The notes below the pieces were generated by a model that searched no databases, was not told the origin of the DNA, and worked only from the letters and a program-made list of their open reading frames with translations. Position numbers and translations under genes: made by a program. From an uncultured Prevotellaceae bacterium (GTDB lineage Bacteria; Bacteroidota; Bacteroidia; Bacteroidales; Bacteroidaceae), in contig OMZS01000013.1 in assembly GCA_900315565.1 (NCBI GenBank), forward strand, positions 25,820 through 89,819: a stretch of 64,000 nucleotides of DNA, given 5' to 3'. Positions 1 through 9,096 of the stretch are shown here, piece by piece. Positions within the stretch are counted from its first letter, which is position 1. Each line of letters begins with the position of its first letter.

Positions 1-28
1 TGCTATCACGTTAGAACCTCTTTGTATG

Positions 29-2338
29 TTATTCGTAAACTTCTTCAATGCCAAATTCGCTGTCGTACTTTTCTGCGGCGCAAGGGTTGAAGTCTTCTGG
101 AACGTCAAACTTGGCCTCGGGATCGTAGTTGAGCAGTTTGTCGGCAAAAACCTTCTGCATGTAGTAGGCCCAGATGGGTAGTGCCATGGTGGCACCCTGT
201 CCCATACGTGTGGAGTCGAAGTGTATGTCGCGGTCTTCGCCACCCACCCAGCAACCGGTGACGAGCTCGGGGGTGAATCCCATGAACCATGCGTCGCTGT
301 TGCGGTTGGTAGTTCCGGTCTTAGCGCCCATTTCGCAGGTGACATTATATTTTGAGCGCATGCGCTGAGCCGTTCCATGTTCTACCACGCCCTTGAGCAT
401 ATCGAGCATCTTTAGGGCACTCTCTTCGCTAATCACCTCGTTCATTCGTGGCTGGAAGTTCACAATGACATTGCCTTCGTTGTCCTCGATGCGCGAGACG
501 AACATGGGAGCGCAATGGATGCCATGGTTGGCAAAGGTGGTGTAAGCGCTCACCATTTCGCCCACCGACACGTCGCACGGACCGAGACAGAGAGCCATGG
601 AGGCATGAATGTCGGGCGAGGTGATTCCATACTCACGCAGAATTCTTACAAAGTCCTGTGTGTTAAGTTTGCTCATGAGGTAGGCCGAAATCCAGTTGTT
701 CGACTGGGCCAGTCCCCATTTCAGCGTCACATTCTGTCCGTAGCGGCTCCGGCTGCCATTGCGCGGTGTCCACGGTTTACCTGCCACTCTATAGGTGCGT
801 TGCACGTTAGGCGCATAATCACAGGGCGACATGCCGTTTTCCATAGCCAGTGAGTAGAGGAACGGCTTGATGGTTGACCCCACTTGTCTGCGACCAAGCA
901 TGGCCATGTCGTACATAAAGTGGGTGTAATCCAAGCCGCCCACGTAAGCTTTCACGGCACCCGTCTTGGGATCCATGCTCATCAGTCCCGAACGCAGGAA
1001 CGACTTGTAGTAGCGTATGGAGTCCATGGGCGACATGACGGTGTCTAAGTCGCCGTGGTAAGTGAAGACGGTCATTTCTATGGGTTTCTGGAAGGCTTCC
1101 CTGATTTGCTCGTCCGATTTACCTGCGGCCTTCATGGCGCGATAGCGTTCGCTTTGCAGCATTGAGCGGTTCATGATTTGTCGCACCTGCTCTTTGGTCA
1201 GTGCATCGGTGAAAGGAGCATTTGGCTTACGGCGGTTCTCCTTGAAAAACTCGGGTTGCAGATAGCGTGCCACATGCTGATAGACAGCCTCTTCGGCATA
1301 CTTTTGCATGCGCGTGTCGATGGTGGTGTAGATTTTCAGTCCGTCGGTGTAGATGTTGTAGTGCTCACCGTTTTTCTTCTTGTTTTTGTTGCACCATCCG
1401 TAAAGCGGGTCGTTCACCCAGGCGGTGGAATCAACAGAGTATTGTCCCTTGTTCCACGATGGGTAGTCGCTGGGGGAGGGCTTTTTGGCCATCATGTATT
1501 TTCTGAGAAACTCGCGCAGATAGGTGGCCGTGCCGTCCTTGTGGTCGGTTTGGCGGAAGTTGAGCGTGATGGGCTCGTCCTTGCACAAAAGATACTGTCC
1601 CCGCGTTATTTTTCCGTGTTTATACATCTGCTTAAGCACCACATCGCGCCGGTCCTTACTGCGGTCGGGGTGGCGCACAGGGTTAAAGTAGCTGGGGTTC
1701 TTGCAGAGTCCGATGAGCGTGGCCGACTCATTCAGGTTCAGGTCTTTGGGTTCCTTATTATAATAGGTGTTTGAAGCTGTCTTGATGCCAACCGCATTGT
1801 GCAGGAAATCGAAATAGTTCAGATACATGGTAATGATTTCCTCTTTGGTGTAGTTGCGCTCCAGTTTGATGGCAATCACCCATTCAATGGGTTTCTGCAA
1901 CAGTCGCTCCAGCGTGCTGTGCGCTTTCTCGGAGTAGAGCTGCTTGGCCAGCTGCTGCGTAATGGTGGAGCCACCGCCCGCACTGGCTTTTCCCATGATG
2001 CCTCGCTTCACGATGGCGCGTCCCAGGGCAATGAAGTCGATGCCCGAATGCTCGTAGAAGCGTTCGTCCTCGGTGGCCACCAATGCTTGTACCAGATGGG
2101 GCGAAAGACTATTGTAATTCACCATGATGCGGTTCTCACGGTTGAAGTTCCAAGTGCCCATCACCTTGCCGTCGGCCGAATAAACCTGCGAGGCTGAACG
2201 GCTGATGGGGTTTTGCAAATCTTCGATAGGGGGCATATATCCAATCCACCCGAACCAGATGGCAATAAATGCCAGCAGTGCGATGCCTACAATGGAAGCC
2301 AAAGCAATCCACAGAAAGCGAATGAATTTTCTTCTCAT
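29..2338 (-). CDS. Class A penicillin-binding protein (PBP1A-type)
   Basis: Bifunctional peptidoglycan synthase that polymerises lipid II (glycosyltransferase GT51) and cross-links stem peptides (transpeptidase) at the outer face of the inner membrane. The 769 aa begin with a basic stretch and one membrane anchor (about 8-30). The GT51 signature EDERFYEH lies near residue 92, followed by GGGSTITQQLAKQ near 120. The transpeptidase box STIK is near 488, SNN near 545 and KTGTT near 674, so both activities look intact. Full length for the family. It is transcribed leftward from a gap shared with the GH43 gene; a TATCTTTG -7 box (minus strand, 2362-2369) sits about 25 nt before the ATG. Identification is secure; which PBP1 paralogue it is cannot be told. 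Confidence 0.95.
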   Translation of the reverse strand: MRRKFIRFLWIALASIVGIALLAFIAIWFGWIGYMPPIEDLQNPISRSASQVYSADGKVMGTWNFNRENRIMVNYNSLSPHLVQALVATEDERFYEHSGIDFIALGRAIVKRGIMGKASAGGGSTITQQLAKQLYSEKAHSTLERLLQKPIEWVIAIKLERNYTKEEIITMYLNYFDFLHNAVGIKTASNTYYNKEPKDLNLNESATLIGLCKNPSYFNPVRHPDRSKDRRDVVLKQMYKHGKITRGQYLLCKDEPITLNFRQTDHKDGTATYLREFLRKYMMAKKPSPSDYPSWNKGQYSVDSTAWVNDPLYGWCNKNKKKNGEHYNIYTDGLKIYTTIDTRMQKYAEEAVYQHVARYLQPEFFKENRRKPNAPFTDALTKEQVRQIMNRSMLQSERYRAMKAAGKSDEQIREAFQKPIEMTVFTYHGDLDTVMSPMDSIRYYKSFLRSGLMSMDPKTGAVKAYVGGLDYTHFMYDMAMLGRRQVGSTIKPFLYSLAMENGMSPCDYAPNVQRTYRVAGKPWTPRNGSRSRYGQNVTLKWGLAQSNNWISAYLMSKLNTQDFVRILREYGITSPDIHASMALCLGPCDVSVGEMVSAYTTFANHGIHCAPMFVSRIEDNEGNVIVNFQPRMNEVISEESALKMLDMLKGVVEHGTAQRMRSKYNVTCEMGAKTGTTNRNSDAWFMGFTPELVTGCWVGGEDRDIHFDSTRMGQGATMALPIWAYYMQKVFADKLLNYDPEAKFDVPEDFNPCAAEKYDSEFGIEEVYE

Positions 2339-2675
2339 AGTAAAAATCCAGTTTTATGGTGCAAAGATAATACAAAAAATCGATTGCGCACGTGAAAAAA
2401 GGCGTATTTTCGTTTCTCAGGGTGTGTTTTTCTGCAAAATGGTGTCATTATGGAACAGAAAACACTTTTTCTGCTGCTTTTCGAAACGAATGGTAGGTTC
2501 AGTTGTGGATTCTCTATGCGAGCGTAACATTTTTGAAAGTATTAGAAACATCTCGAAAAGGCCGTTCTGCGCTGAATATGTAACTTTGCAAAATAAAAGT
2601 AAGAGGCGAAATAAAAACTGTAATTATAAAGAAAATTAATAATAACAGATGTTAAACACTTTCTATCCTGAAAAA
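2339..2675. promoter_or_regulatory. Divergent intergenic region between PBP and GH43 genes
   Basis: A 337-base AT-rich gap with no credible gene. It holds a minus-strand -7 box TATCTTTG at 2362-2369 serving the penicillin-binding protein and a plus-strand TAACTTTG at 2581-2588 serving the glycosidase, each matching TAnnTTTG. I do not see a well-spaced -33 TTG for either, so promoter calls rest on the -7 boxes alone. Confidence 0.5.
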
Positions 2676-4736
2676 ATGAAGAAAAAAGTATTTGCAAGCG
2701 TTCTGATGCTTTTTGCCTTTCTTCTGTCGGCCAACGCTCAGAACCCTTATCTGCCTTTGTGGGAGCACTTGCCCGACGGTGAGCCCCGCGTGTTTGAAGA
2801 CCCCGACAACCCCGGCAAGTATCGTGCCTACATCATCGGCTCGCACGACATCACCTATTCAGCCTATTGCGGCAACGACATACGCATGTGGTCGGCACCC
2901 GTGGAGAATCTCACCCAATGGCGCGACGAGGGTCCCATCTTCTCGTATTTCGTTGACGGACAATGGGACACCATGTTTGCCCCCGACCTTGTGGAGGTCA
3001 AAGACCGCACCACGGGTAAAAAGACTTACTGGCTCTATCCCCATTCGCGTGGATGGCAGCGCGTGCCCATGGTGTGCAAGAGCGACCGCCCCGACGGGCC
3101 CTTCACCCCCGTCAATATGACTGAAGACGGACGGCGTTGTCTGCCTGGTTCGCTCATCGACTTCGACCCCTCGGTGTTCATCGAGAATATCACCGACAAA
3201 AACGACCCCGACTACGACCGTGGCTTCCGTGCTTACGTGTTCTATGGATTCCAGCACTCAACAGCCTGCGAGCTCGATCCCAACACCATGTACTCACAAC
3301 GCCCCGGCACCCAGCTCATCGACCCGTTTATCCCTGCCAGCAGCCGCGACGGAAAACTACTCGACAAGGAAGGCAGCGAGTACAAAGCACTCTATAAAGG
3401 TCAGAACCCGCTCGACTTCAATTTCTTTGAGGCCAGCAGCATCCGTCAGGTGGGCAACAAATATGTGATGGTGTTCTCGGGCTACAGCGGCAAGGAGTAC
3501 GGTCTAGATGCCACCAATTCTGCTCTTCGCTACGCTTTTGGCGACTCGCCCCTCGGACCCTGGCGGTCGGGTGGTGTGCTGGTCGATTCGCGAGGCGTAG
3601 TGCTCAACGAAGATGGTTCGAAACTTATCACCACCAACGCTGCCCATAACACCCACGGCTCCATTCAGGAAATCAACGGTCAGTGGTATGTGTTCTATCA
3701 CCGCCCGCCGCGCGGCTTTGGCAATGCCCGCCAGGCCATGGTGGCTCCTGTGAAAATTACGTGGGACAAAAAGAAAGTGGCCGACGGCGGAATGGTGCGT
3801 ATCACCGCCTACGACCCCTATACTAAGAACAACGAGTGGGTAGCTGCTGCCGCCGACGGCAACACTTACACGGGTGCCGAGGTCACCAGCGAGGGCTTCC
3901 AGATTTTCGGACTTCCTCCCTACGCCTACTATTCCGCAGGCTTGGCCTGCTATATGGCAGGTCCGAACAGCAACGAGTGGATGCAGGACAACCACGACGT
4001 GTGGAACAACTCCATGGACCTTGCCGGCATCAACAACCGCGGCATTGTGGGATTCAAGTACTTCGGCTTTGGCGGATTGGCCAAGCAGCAGAAGGGTATT
4101 AATGCTTTCGCTGGTATCAGGAAGGGCGACGGAGCCACATTGAACCTCAACCTGACCCCCGGCGGACACGGTGCTTTCAAAATTCATGTGATGCTCGACG
4201 GCCCATACGCCAACAGCACTTGGAAAGGCCGCGAGATTGCCGTTGTAGAAGTGCCCGCCGATGCGCCGCGCACCGCAAAGGTGTGGCAGGTGCCTGTACC
4301 TGCTGTAGAAGGACTCAAAGGCAAGCATGCCATTTACCTCGTTGCCGAGGGAGCTGACGTACAGCAGCCCACCAACAACCGTCCGCAGTGGGGCCGCATG
4401 CAGCAGCCACGTCGTCCAGAGGGCCTCTTCGACCTCCACGGCATTGGTTTCAGCCGTGGTGCCGAGGTCTGCAAGCCCGAGCCTGTGCCTCAGATCACCA
4501 TCACCGCCGACGGCAAGAAACTCAACGTGCCCGCTGCGCCCATCCGCTGTTCTAATGCCAACGGACTGACCGACGCCATCCGCTATCAGGTGTATGGACC
4601 ACTGGGCAACGCCACCAAGTTGCAGGCCACATCTGATGTGCCCGGTGTTGACATCAAGGTGAGTCCTGTGGTAGAGGGCCGTGCCACCGTCACCTGCACC
4701 TACAAGGGGCAGACCAAGATTTTCCTCCTCAACTAA
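2676..4736 (+). CDS. Secreted glycoside hydrolase family 43-type protein with C-terminal CBM6-like domain
   Basis: Probable arabinofuranosidase/xylosidase-like enzyme acting on hemicellulose side chains outside the cytoplasm. I start at the second ATG (2676), since residues 1-21 then form a clean signal peptide ending ANA. The N-terminal about 400 aa fit a five-bladed propeller: FEDP puts a candidate catalytic Asp near residue 42, FAPDLVEV a pKa-modulating Asp near 103, and FFEASSIR a candidate acid Glu near 252. A later HGSIQEINGQWYVFYHR stretch matches the GH43 pattern. The last 250 aa look like a beta-sandwich carbohydrate-binding domain. No SusC/SusD genes lie nearby, so this is not part of a recognisable polysaccharide utilisation locus. 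Exact substrate is not readable from sequence. Confidence 0.8.
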   Translation: MKKKVFASVLMLFAFLLSANAQNPYLPLWEHLPDGEPRVFEDPDNPGKYRAYIIGSHDITYSAYCGNDIRMWSAPVENLTQWRDEGPIFSYFVDGQWDTMFAPDLVEVKDRTTGKKTYWLYPHSRGWQRVPMVCKSDRPDGPFTPVNMTEDGRRCLPGSLIDFDPSVFIENITDKNDPDYDRGFRAYVFYGFQHSTACELDPNTMYSQRPGTQLIDPFIPASSRDGKLLDKEGSEYKALYKGQNPLDFNFFEASSIRQVGNKYVMVFSGYSGKEYGLDATNSALRYAFGDSPLGPWRSGGVLVDSRGVVLNEDGSKLITTNAAHNTHGSIQEINGQWYVFYHRPPRGFGNARQAMVAPVKITWDKKKVADGGMVRITAYDPYTKNNEWVAAAADGNTYTGAEVTSEGFQIFGLPPYAYYSAGLACYMAGPNSNEWMQDNHDVWNNSMDLAGINNRGIVGFKYFGFGGLAKQQKGINAFAGIRKGDGATLNLNLTPGGHGAFKIHVMLDGPYANSTWKGREIAVVEVPADAPRTAKVWQVPVPAVEGLKGKHAIYLVAEGADVQQPTNNRPQWGRMQQPRRPEGLFDLHGIGFSRGAEVCKPEPVPQITITADGKKLNVPAAPIRCSNANGLTDAIRYQVYGPLGNATKLQATSDVPGVDIKVSPVVEGRATVTCTYKGQTKIFLLN

Positions 4737-4824
4737 AAACCACAAGCGCATACTCTCATCAGTTTTTGCAAACTTATCCACCGGCCTTGTAATCAGTCTT
4801 GAGGTTTTTCAAACCAATTCATAT

Positions 4825-4858
4825 AAAGAAACGTCCCAATCTCTGGGGCGTTTCTTTT
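4825..4858 (+). terminator. Terminator after the GH43 gene
   Basis: AAAGAAACG (4825-4833) pairs with CGTTTCTTT (4849-4857), continued by CCC/GGG toward the loop and followed by a T-rich end, about 90 nt after the stop codon. Confidence 0.75.
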
Positions 4859-4901
4859 ATTTGATGGTCTTTAGACTCAAAACACAGTAACCAATTTATA
4901 T

Positions 4902-4977
4902 AAAAAGGCTCCGAAGGGTTGTCAGAAAAAGACGCGCAGGGGAATAAAACTGCTGTCTCTGTTGACCCTTCGGAGCC
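4902..4977 (-). terminator. Long-loop terminator after clpC
   Basis: A perfect 13-bp stem, GGCTCCGAAGGGT (4907-4919) with ACCCTTCGGAGCC (4965-4977), encloses a 45-nt loop. Read on the minus strand it follows clpC and ends in TTTTTATA. The loop is longer than usual for an intrinsic terminator. Confidence 0.7.
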
Positions 4978-5005
4978 TAGAGGCACGATTGCCAATATTA
5001 TTATG

Positions 5006-7585
5006 TCAGACGGTTTTGGCCATCTGCTCCTCCTCTTGATGAGCTTTGACGGTGAAGGTGAGCTCGTCGACATCTTCGCGTTTGTCCACCATGATGGTGT
5101 CACCAGAGTTGAGTCCGCCATCGAGCAGCAGTTCGCAGATGCCGTCTTCGATGTAGCTTTGAATGGCGCGCTTCAGGGGACGGGCGCCAAACTGCACGTC
5201 GTAGCCCTTGGTGGCCACAAACTCCTTGGCCGTGTCGCTAATTTGCATGGTGTAACCCATGGCCTCGAAGCGCTTGAAGAGCTGTCGCAACTCAATGTCG
5301 ATAATTTGCTTGATGGCATTGAGGTCGAGCTGGTCGAAGGTGACAATCTCGTCGAGACGGTTGAGAAACTCGGGCGAGAACTGCCGGCTCAGACTCTTCT
5401 GAATAATAGAGCGCGCATACTCCTTGTCTTTCTCGTCGGCACTAATGCCCATGCCTCCGGCATTGAATCCCACGCCGCGTCCGAACTCCTTGAGCTGACG
5501 CGTGCCAGCATTAGAGGTCATGATGACAACGGTGTTGCGGAAATCCACGAGTCGTCCGTTGCCGTCGGTAAGGCGGCCCTCGTCGAGCACCTGTAGCAAC
5601 AGGTTGAAAACATTGTTGTGAGCTTTTTCGATCTCGTCGAGCAGCACGATGCTATAGGGCTTGCGGCGCACTTTTTCGGTGAGCTGTCCGCCCTCCTCGT
5701 AACCCACGTAGCCCGGAGGGGCACCTACAAGCCTCGAGACATTGAAACTCTCAGTAAATTCGCTCATGTCGATGCGGATGAGCGCATCTTCGCTGCCAAA
5801 CATGTTCTCGGCGAGTTTCTTGGCGAGCCAGGTTTTACCTACACCAGTAGGCCCAAGGAACATAAACACACCAATAGGGTGGTTGGGGTCTTTCAGACCC
5901 ACACGGTTGCGCTGGATAGACTTTACCACCTTGTCGATGGCTTTGTCCTGGCCAATAACAGCCGCTTTGAGCTCGGAGGCCATGTTGCGGAGCCTGATGC
6001 CCTCGGCCTCGGCCATGCGCTGCACAGGCACTCCGGTCATCATCGACACCACTTCGGCCACTTCGGCCTCGGTAACGGTTTCGCAATGCTCTGTATCGCC
6101 CTGTTCCCATTTACGCTGCAGCTCACTTAGCTCCTGCTCGAGTGCGGCCTGACGGTCGCGATATCCGGCAGCCAGCTCAAAGTTCTGGTTCTTAACGGCT
6201 GTCTGCTTTTTCTCTTTGATGAGCGCGATTTCCTTCTCTTTGTCGGTGATTTCGGCAGGCACTTCAGCGTGCTGCAGATGTACTTTGGCTCCCACCTCGT
6301 CCATGGCATCAATGGCCTTGTCGGGGAAGAAACGGTCGTTGACATACCGTTCTGTCAATTTGACACATGCCATAATGGCATCGTCGGTGTAGTGAACGTG
6401 GTGGTGAGCCTCGTAGCGGTCTTTCACGTTCTGCAGAATCTGTATGGTTTCTTCGGTGGTGGTGGGGTCAACAATCACTTTCTGGAAGCGGCGCTCCAAC
6501 GCACCATCTTTCTCGATAGAATTACGATACTCGTCGAGCGTGGTGGCTCCGATGCACTGGATGGTGCCACGGGCCAGCGAGGGCTTGAGAATGTTGGCCG
6601 CGTCCATGCTTCCTGGCGTTGAACCGGCACCCACAAGGGTGTGGATTTCGTCAATAAAGATGATGACATCGGGGTTTTGCTCAATCTCCTTGACAAGTGC
6701 CTTGATGCGCTCTTCAAACTGTCCGCGATACTTTGTTCCGGCCACCACGCCTGTCAGGTCGAGTGTGATGACGCGTTTGTTGAACAGAATAGGGCTGGTG
6801 CGGTGTTTTACAATGAGTTGGGCTAGTCCTTCAACAATAGCACTTTTGCCCACACCAGGCTCACCGATGAGGATGGGGTTGTTCTTTTTGCGGCGACAGA
6901 GAATTTCACTGACGCGCTGTATTTCGCGTTCACGACCCACACAGAGGTCGAGTTTTCCTTCGGCGGCAGCCTTGGTAAGGTCGGTGCCAAAATTGTCAAG
7001 AACAGGCGTTTTAGAACCGTTGCGGGCCGTTTGAGTGGCAGTGGCACGCTGACGCTGAGCATTGCCGGCAGAACCGCCATGGGCCATATTCTCCTCCTCT
7101 TCGTCCTCGTCTTCGTCGGGCAGTCCCAGTCCGTTACGGGTGGGGCTGGCGGTTTTCTGTAAGTAATCTAATGTGTCTTCGTAATTCATGTTGTTTGTTT
7201 CCAATACTTCTTTTGCGCCGTTGTTCACTTGGTCGTGGAGAATGGCCAACAGCAGGTGCTGCACATCCACGGTTTGTTTGTGCTGGATGCGGGCCTCGAG
7301 CACGGCCAGCTTGAGAATGTTGCTGGCTTTCTCGTTGAGCACGAGTTCTTGCGTGTTGATGGGGCGCGTGATGTCGTCCTCGCGTACCTTCTCCTCCAGG
7401 AGCCACTTGACGCTTTGTAAATTTAAATCAAATTTCAGGAACAAGTCTCTCACCGGTCCGTCTTTCTCGCGCAAGAGTCCCAGCAACAAGTGCTCTGGCC
7501 CTACCGAACGGCTGGCCAGGCGCGCTGCTTCTTCGCGACTGAAGGCTAAGACCTGCGAAACTTTTGGTGAAAACTGACTGCTCAT
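5006..7585 (-). CDS. clpC: ATP-dependent Clp protease ATP-binding subunit ClpC
   Basis: Hsp100 unfoldase that threads damaged or regulatory proteins into ClpP in the cytoplasm. Domain order over 859 aa: double Clp-N repeat (about 1-145), an acidic linker rich in Asp/Glu (near 150-165), AAA1 with Walker A GEPGVGKS near 245, a UVR-type coiled coil (near 445-480) that marks ClpC rather than ClpA, AAA2 with GPTGVGKTWLAK near 580, and the C-terminal small domain. The ClpC assignment rests on the UVR segment and two complete AAA modules. Monocistronic: an adh gene diverges upstream and a long-loop terminator follows. Confidence 0.95.
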   Translation of the reverse strand: MSSQFSPKVSQVLAFSREEAARLASRSVGPEHLLLGLLREKDGPVRDLFLKFDLNLQSVKWLLEEKVREDDITRPINTQELVLNEKASNILKLAVLEARIQHKQTVDVQHLLLAILHDQVNNGAKEVLETNNMNYEDTLDYLQKTASPTRNGLGLPDEDEDEEEENMAHGGSAGNAQRQRATATQTARNGSKTPVLDNFGTDLTKAAAEGKLDLCVGREREIQRVSEILCRRKKNNPILIGEPGVGKSAIVEGLAQLIVKHRTSPILFNKRVITLDLTGVVAGTKYRGQFEERIKALVKEIEQNPDVIIFIDEIHTLVGAGSTPGSMDAANILKPSLARGTIQCIGATTLDEYRNSIEKDGALERRFQKVIVDPTTTEETIQILQNVKDRYEAHHHVHYTDDAIMACVKLTERYVNDRFFPDKAIDAMDEVGAKVHLQHAEVPAEITDKEKEIALIKEKKQTAVKNQNFELAAGYRDRQAALEQELSELQRKWEQGDTEHCETVTEAEVAEVVSMMTGVPVQRMAEAEGIRLRNMASELKAAVIGQDKAIDKVVKSIQRNRVGLKDPNHPIGVFMFLGPTGVGKTWLAKKLAENMFGSEDALIRIDMSEFTESFNVSRLVGAPPGYVGYEEGGQLTEKVRRKPYSIVLLDEIEKAHNNVFNLLLQVLDEGRLTDGNGRLVDFRNTVVIMTSNAGTRQLKEFGRGVGFNAGGMGISADEKDKEYARSIIQKSLSRQFSPEFLNRLDEIVTFDQLDLNAIKQIIDIELRQLFKRFEAMGYTMQISDTAKEFVATKGYDVQFGARPLKRAIQSYIEDGICELLLDGGLNSGDTIMVDKREDVDELTFTVKAHQEEEQMAKTV

Positions 7586-7646
7586 AAATGAATAATCCTT
7601 ATCCTTTCTTTTTACTTCGTTCGTTAATACTCTATTTTTCCCTATG

Positions 7647-7676
7647 CAAAGTTACACAATTATTTTATTAAACAAA
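7647..7676 (-). promoter_or_regulatory. Candidate clpC promoter
   Basis: Minus-strand TAACTTTG (-7 box, 7647-7654) with TTTG (-33, 7673-7676) 18 nt upstream, one base short of the usual 19-21 spacing. Lies about 60 nt before the clpC ATG. A plus-strand TAATTTTG at 7760-7767 is the likely -7 box of the divergent dehydrogenase gene. Confidence 0.5.
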
Positions 7677-7850
7677 CATCGTGCCACTTTTTTTGCCTTT
7701 TTTTCGGATGTCAGCCATAGTTTTGTGATTTTTTGTGCCATTGTGTGTGTTTTTTTTGTTAATTTTGTCGGCGCAACTGCTCATCGGGGCAGTTAAAACT
7801 GACACAAAAACATTCATTTACAAATTATCTTTGAAAAACAGAAAGTAATT

Positions 7851-9032
7851 ATGAAAGATTTCGTTTATTACGCCCCTACCGAGGTGGTGTTTGGTAAGCA
7901 ATCAGAAGAGCAGGTGGCTGCTATGGTAAAAAAATACGGTGGTAGCCGTGTGCTGGTTCATTATGGCGGACAGAGTGCGCGTCGCTCTGGTTTGCTCGAC
8001 AAAGTCTGCGGTCTGTTGCGCGAAGGCGGCCTGATGGTAACAGAGTTGGGCGGTGTAGTGCCCAATCCGCGTTTGTCACTTGTCAGAAAAGGCATTGAGC
8101 TTTGTCGTGAGCAAAGCATTGATTTCCTTCTGGCCGTGGGCGGCGGCAGCGTCATTGATTCGGCCAAGGCCATTGCCTACGGTGTTTGCTACGAGGGCGA
8201 CGTTTGGGACTTCTATCTGGGCAAGAATCAGGCCACAGCATGTTTGCCCGTGGCCTCGGTGCTCACCATTCCCGCTGCAGGCAGCGAGATGAGCGAGGCC
8301 AGCGTCATCACCAACGAAGAAGGGTGGGTGAAGTTGGGATACTCCAACGACATCTCACGCCCCAAGTTTGCCATAATGAATCCAGAACGCACCTTCACAT
8401 TGCCTCCCTATCAGACAGCTGCAGGCATTACCGACATGATGATGCACACCATGGAGCGCTACTTCACTCACGACGACGACATGACACTGACCACCGAGCT
8501 GGCAGAGGCTGTGCTGCGCACCATGAAAGACTGTGCCTACGAGGTGATGAAAAATCCCGAGGACTATCGCGTACGTGCGCAAATCATGTGGGGCGGCAGT
8601 GTGGCTCACAATGGGCTGACAGGCTGTGGTTTCAGCGACGACTGGGCCACTCACCAGCTGGAGCACGAGTTGAGCGGCATGTTCGACGTGACCCACGGAG
8701 CCGGCCTCGCTGCCATTTGGCCTAGCTGGGCGCGCTATGTGATGCATGAGCGCATGAGCCGGTTTGTACGCTTTGCCGTCAACGTGATGGGCGTGACCAA
8801 CGATTTCAGCGACCCCGAGGGAACCGCCATGAGGGGCATCGAGGCCGTGGAGCAGTTCTATTTGGCCATCGGCATGCCCATCAACATACGTCAGCTCATT
8901 GGCCGCGAAATCACCGACGACGAGATTACGGAGATGGTGCGCAAGTGCAGTCGCGACTACACGGCTACGACGGGCTGCTTCAAGGTGCTGAAGGCTGCCG
9001 ACATGGAGGCCATCTACAAAATGGCCCGGTAG
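7851..9032 (+). CDS. Iron-containing alcohol dehydrogenase (butanol dehydrogenase-like)
   Basis: Group III NAD(P)H-dependent alcohol dehydrogenase that reduces aldehydes in the cytoplasm, probably in redox balancing or detoxification. The 393 aa carry the cofactor motif GGGSVIDSAK near residue 97. The metal set is in place: Asp194 and His198 (DMMMH), His near 267 (HQLEH) and His near 282 (THGAGL). The N-terminus FVYYAPTEVVFG is typical of the BdhA/YqhD branch. Stands alone, with clpC diverging upstream and GH9 65 nt downstream. Substrate cannot be fixed from sequence. Confidence 0.9.
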   Translation: MKDFVYYAPTEVVFGKQSEEQVAAMVKKYGGSRVLVHYGGQSARRSGLLDKVCGLLREGGLMVTELGGVVPNPRLSLVRKGIELCREQSIDFLLAVGGGSVIDSAKAIAYGVCYEGDVWDFYLGKNQATACLPVASVLTIPAAGSEMSEASVITNEEGWVKLGYSNDISRPKFAIMNPERTFTLPPYQTAAGITDMMMHTMERYFTHDDDMTLTTELAEAVLRTMKDCAYEVMKNPEDYRVRAQIMWGGSVAHNGLTGCGFSDDWATHQLEHELSGMFDVTHGAGLAAIWPSWARYVMHERMSRFVRFAVNVMGVTNDFSDPEGTAMRGIEAVEQFYLAIGMPINIRQLIGREITDDEITEMVRKCSRDYTATTGCFKVLKAADMEAIYKMAR

Positions 9033-9096
9033 AATAGCATGATTAGCAACTAGAAATCTGCAAAACATAAATAGCAAGCAAACAAAAAAAACAATC

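Noticed and set aside
3504-4781. 425-aa minus-strand open frame over the GH43 gene
   Set aside because: Shadow frame; no domain, and the sense protein is coherent from signal peptide to stop.
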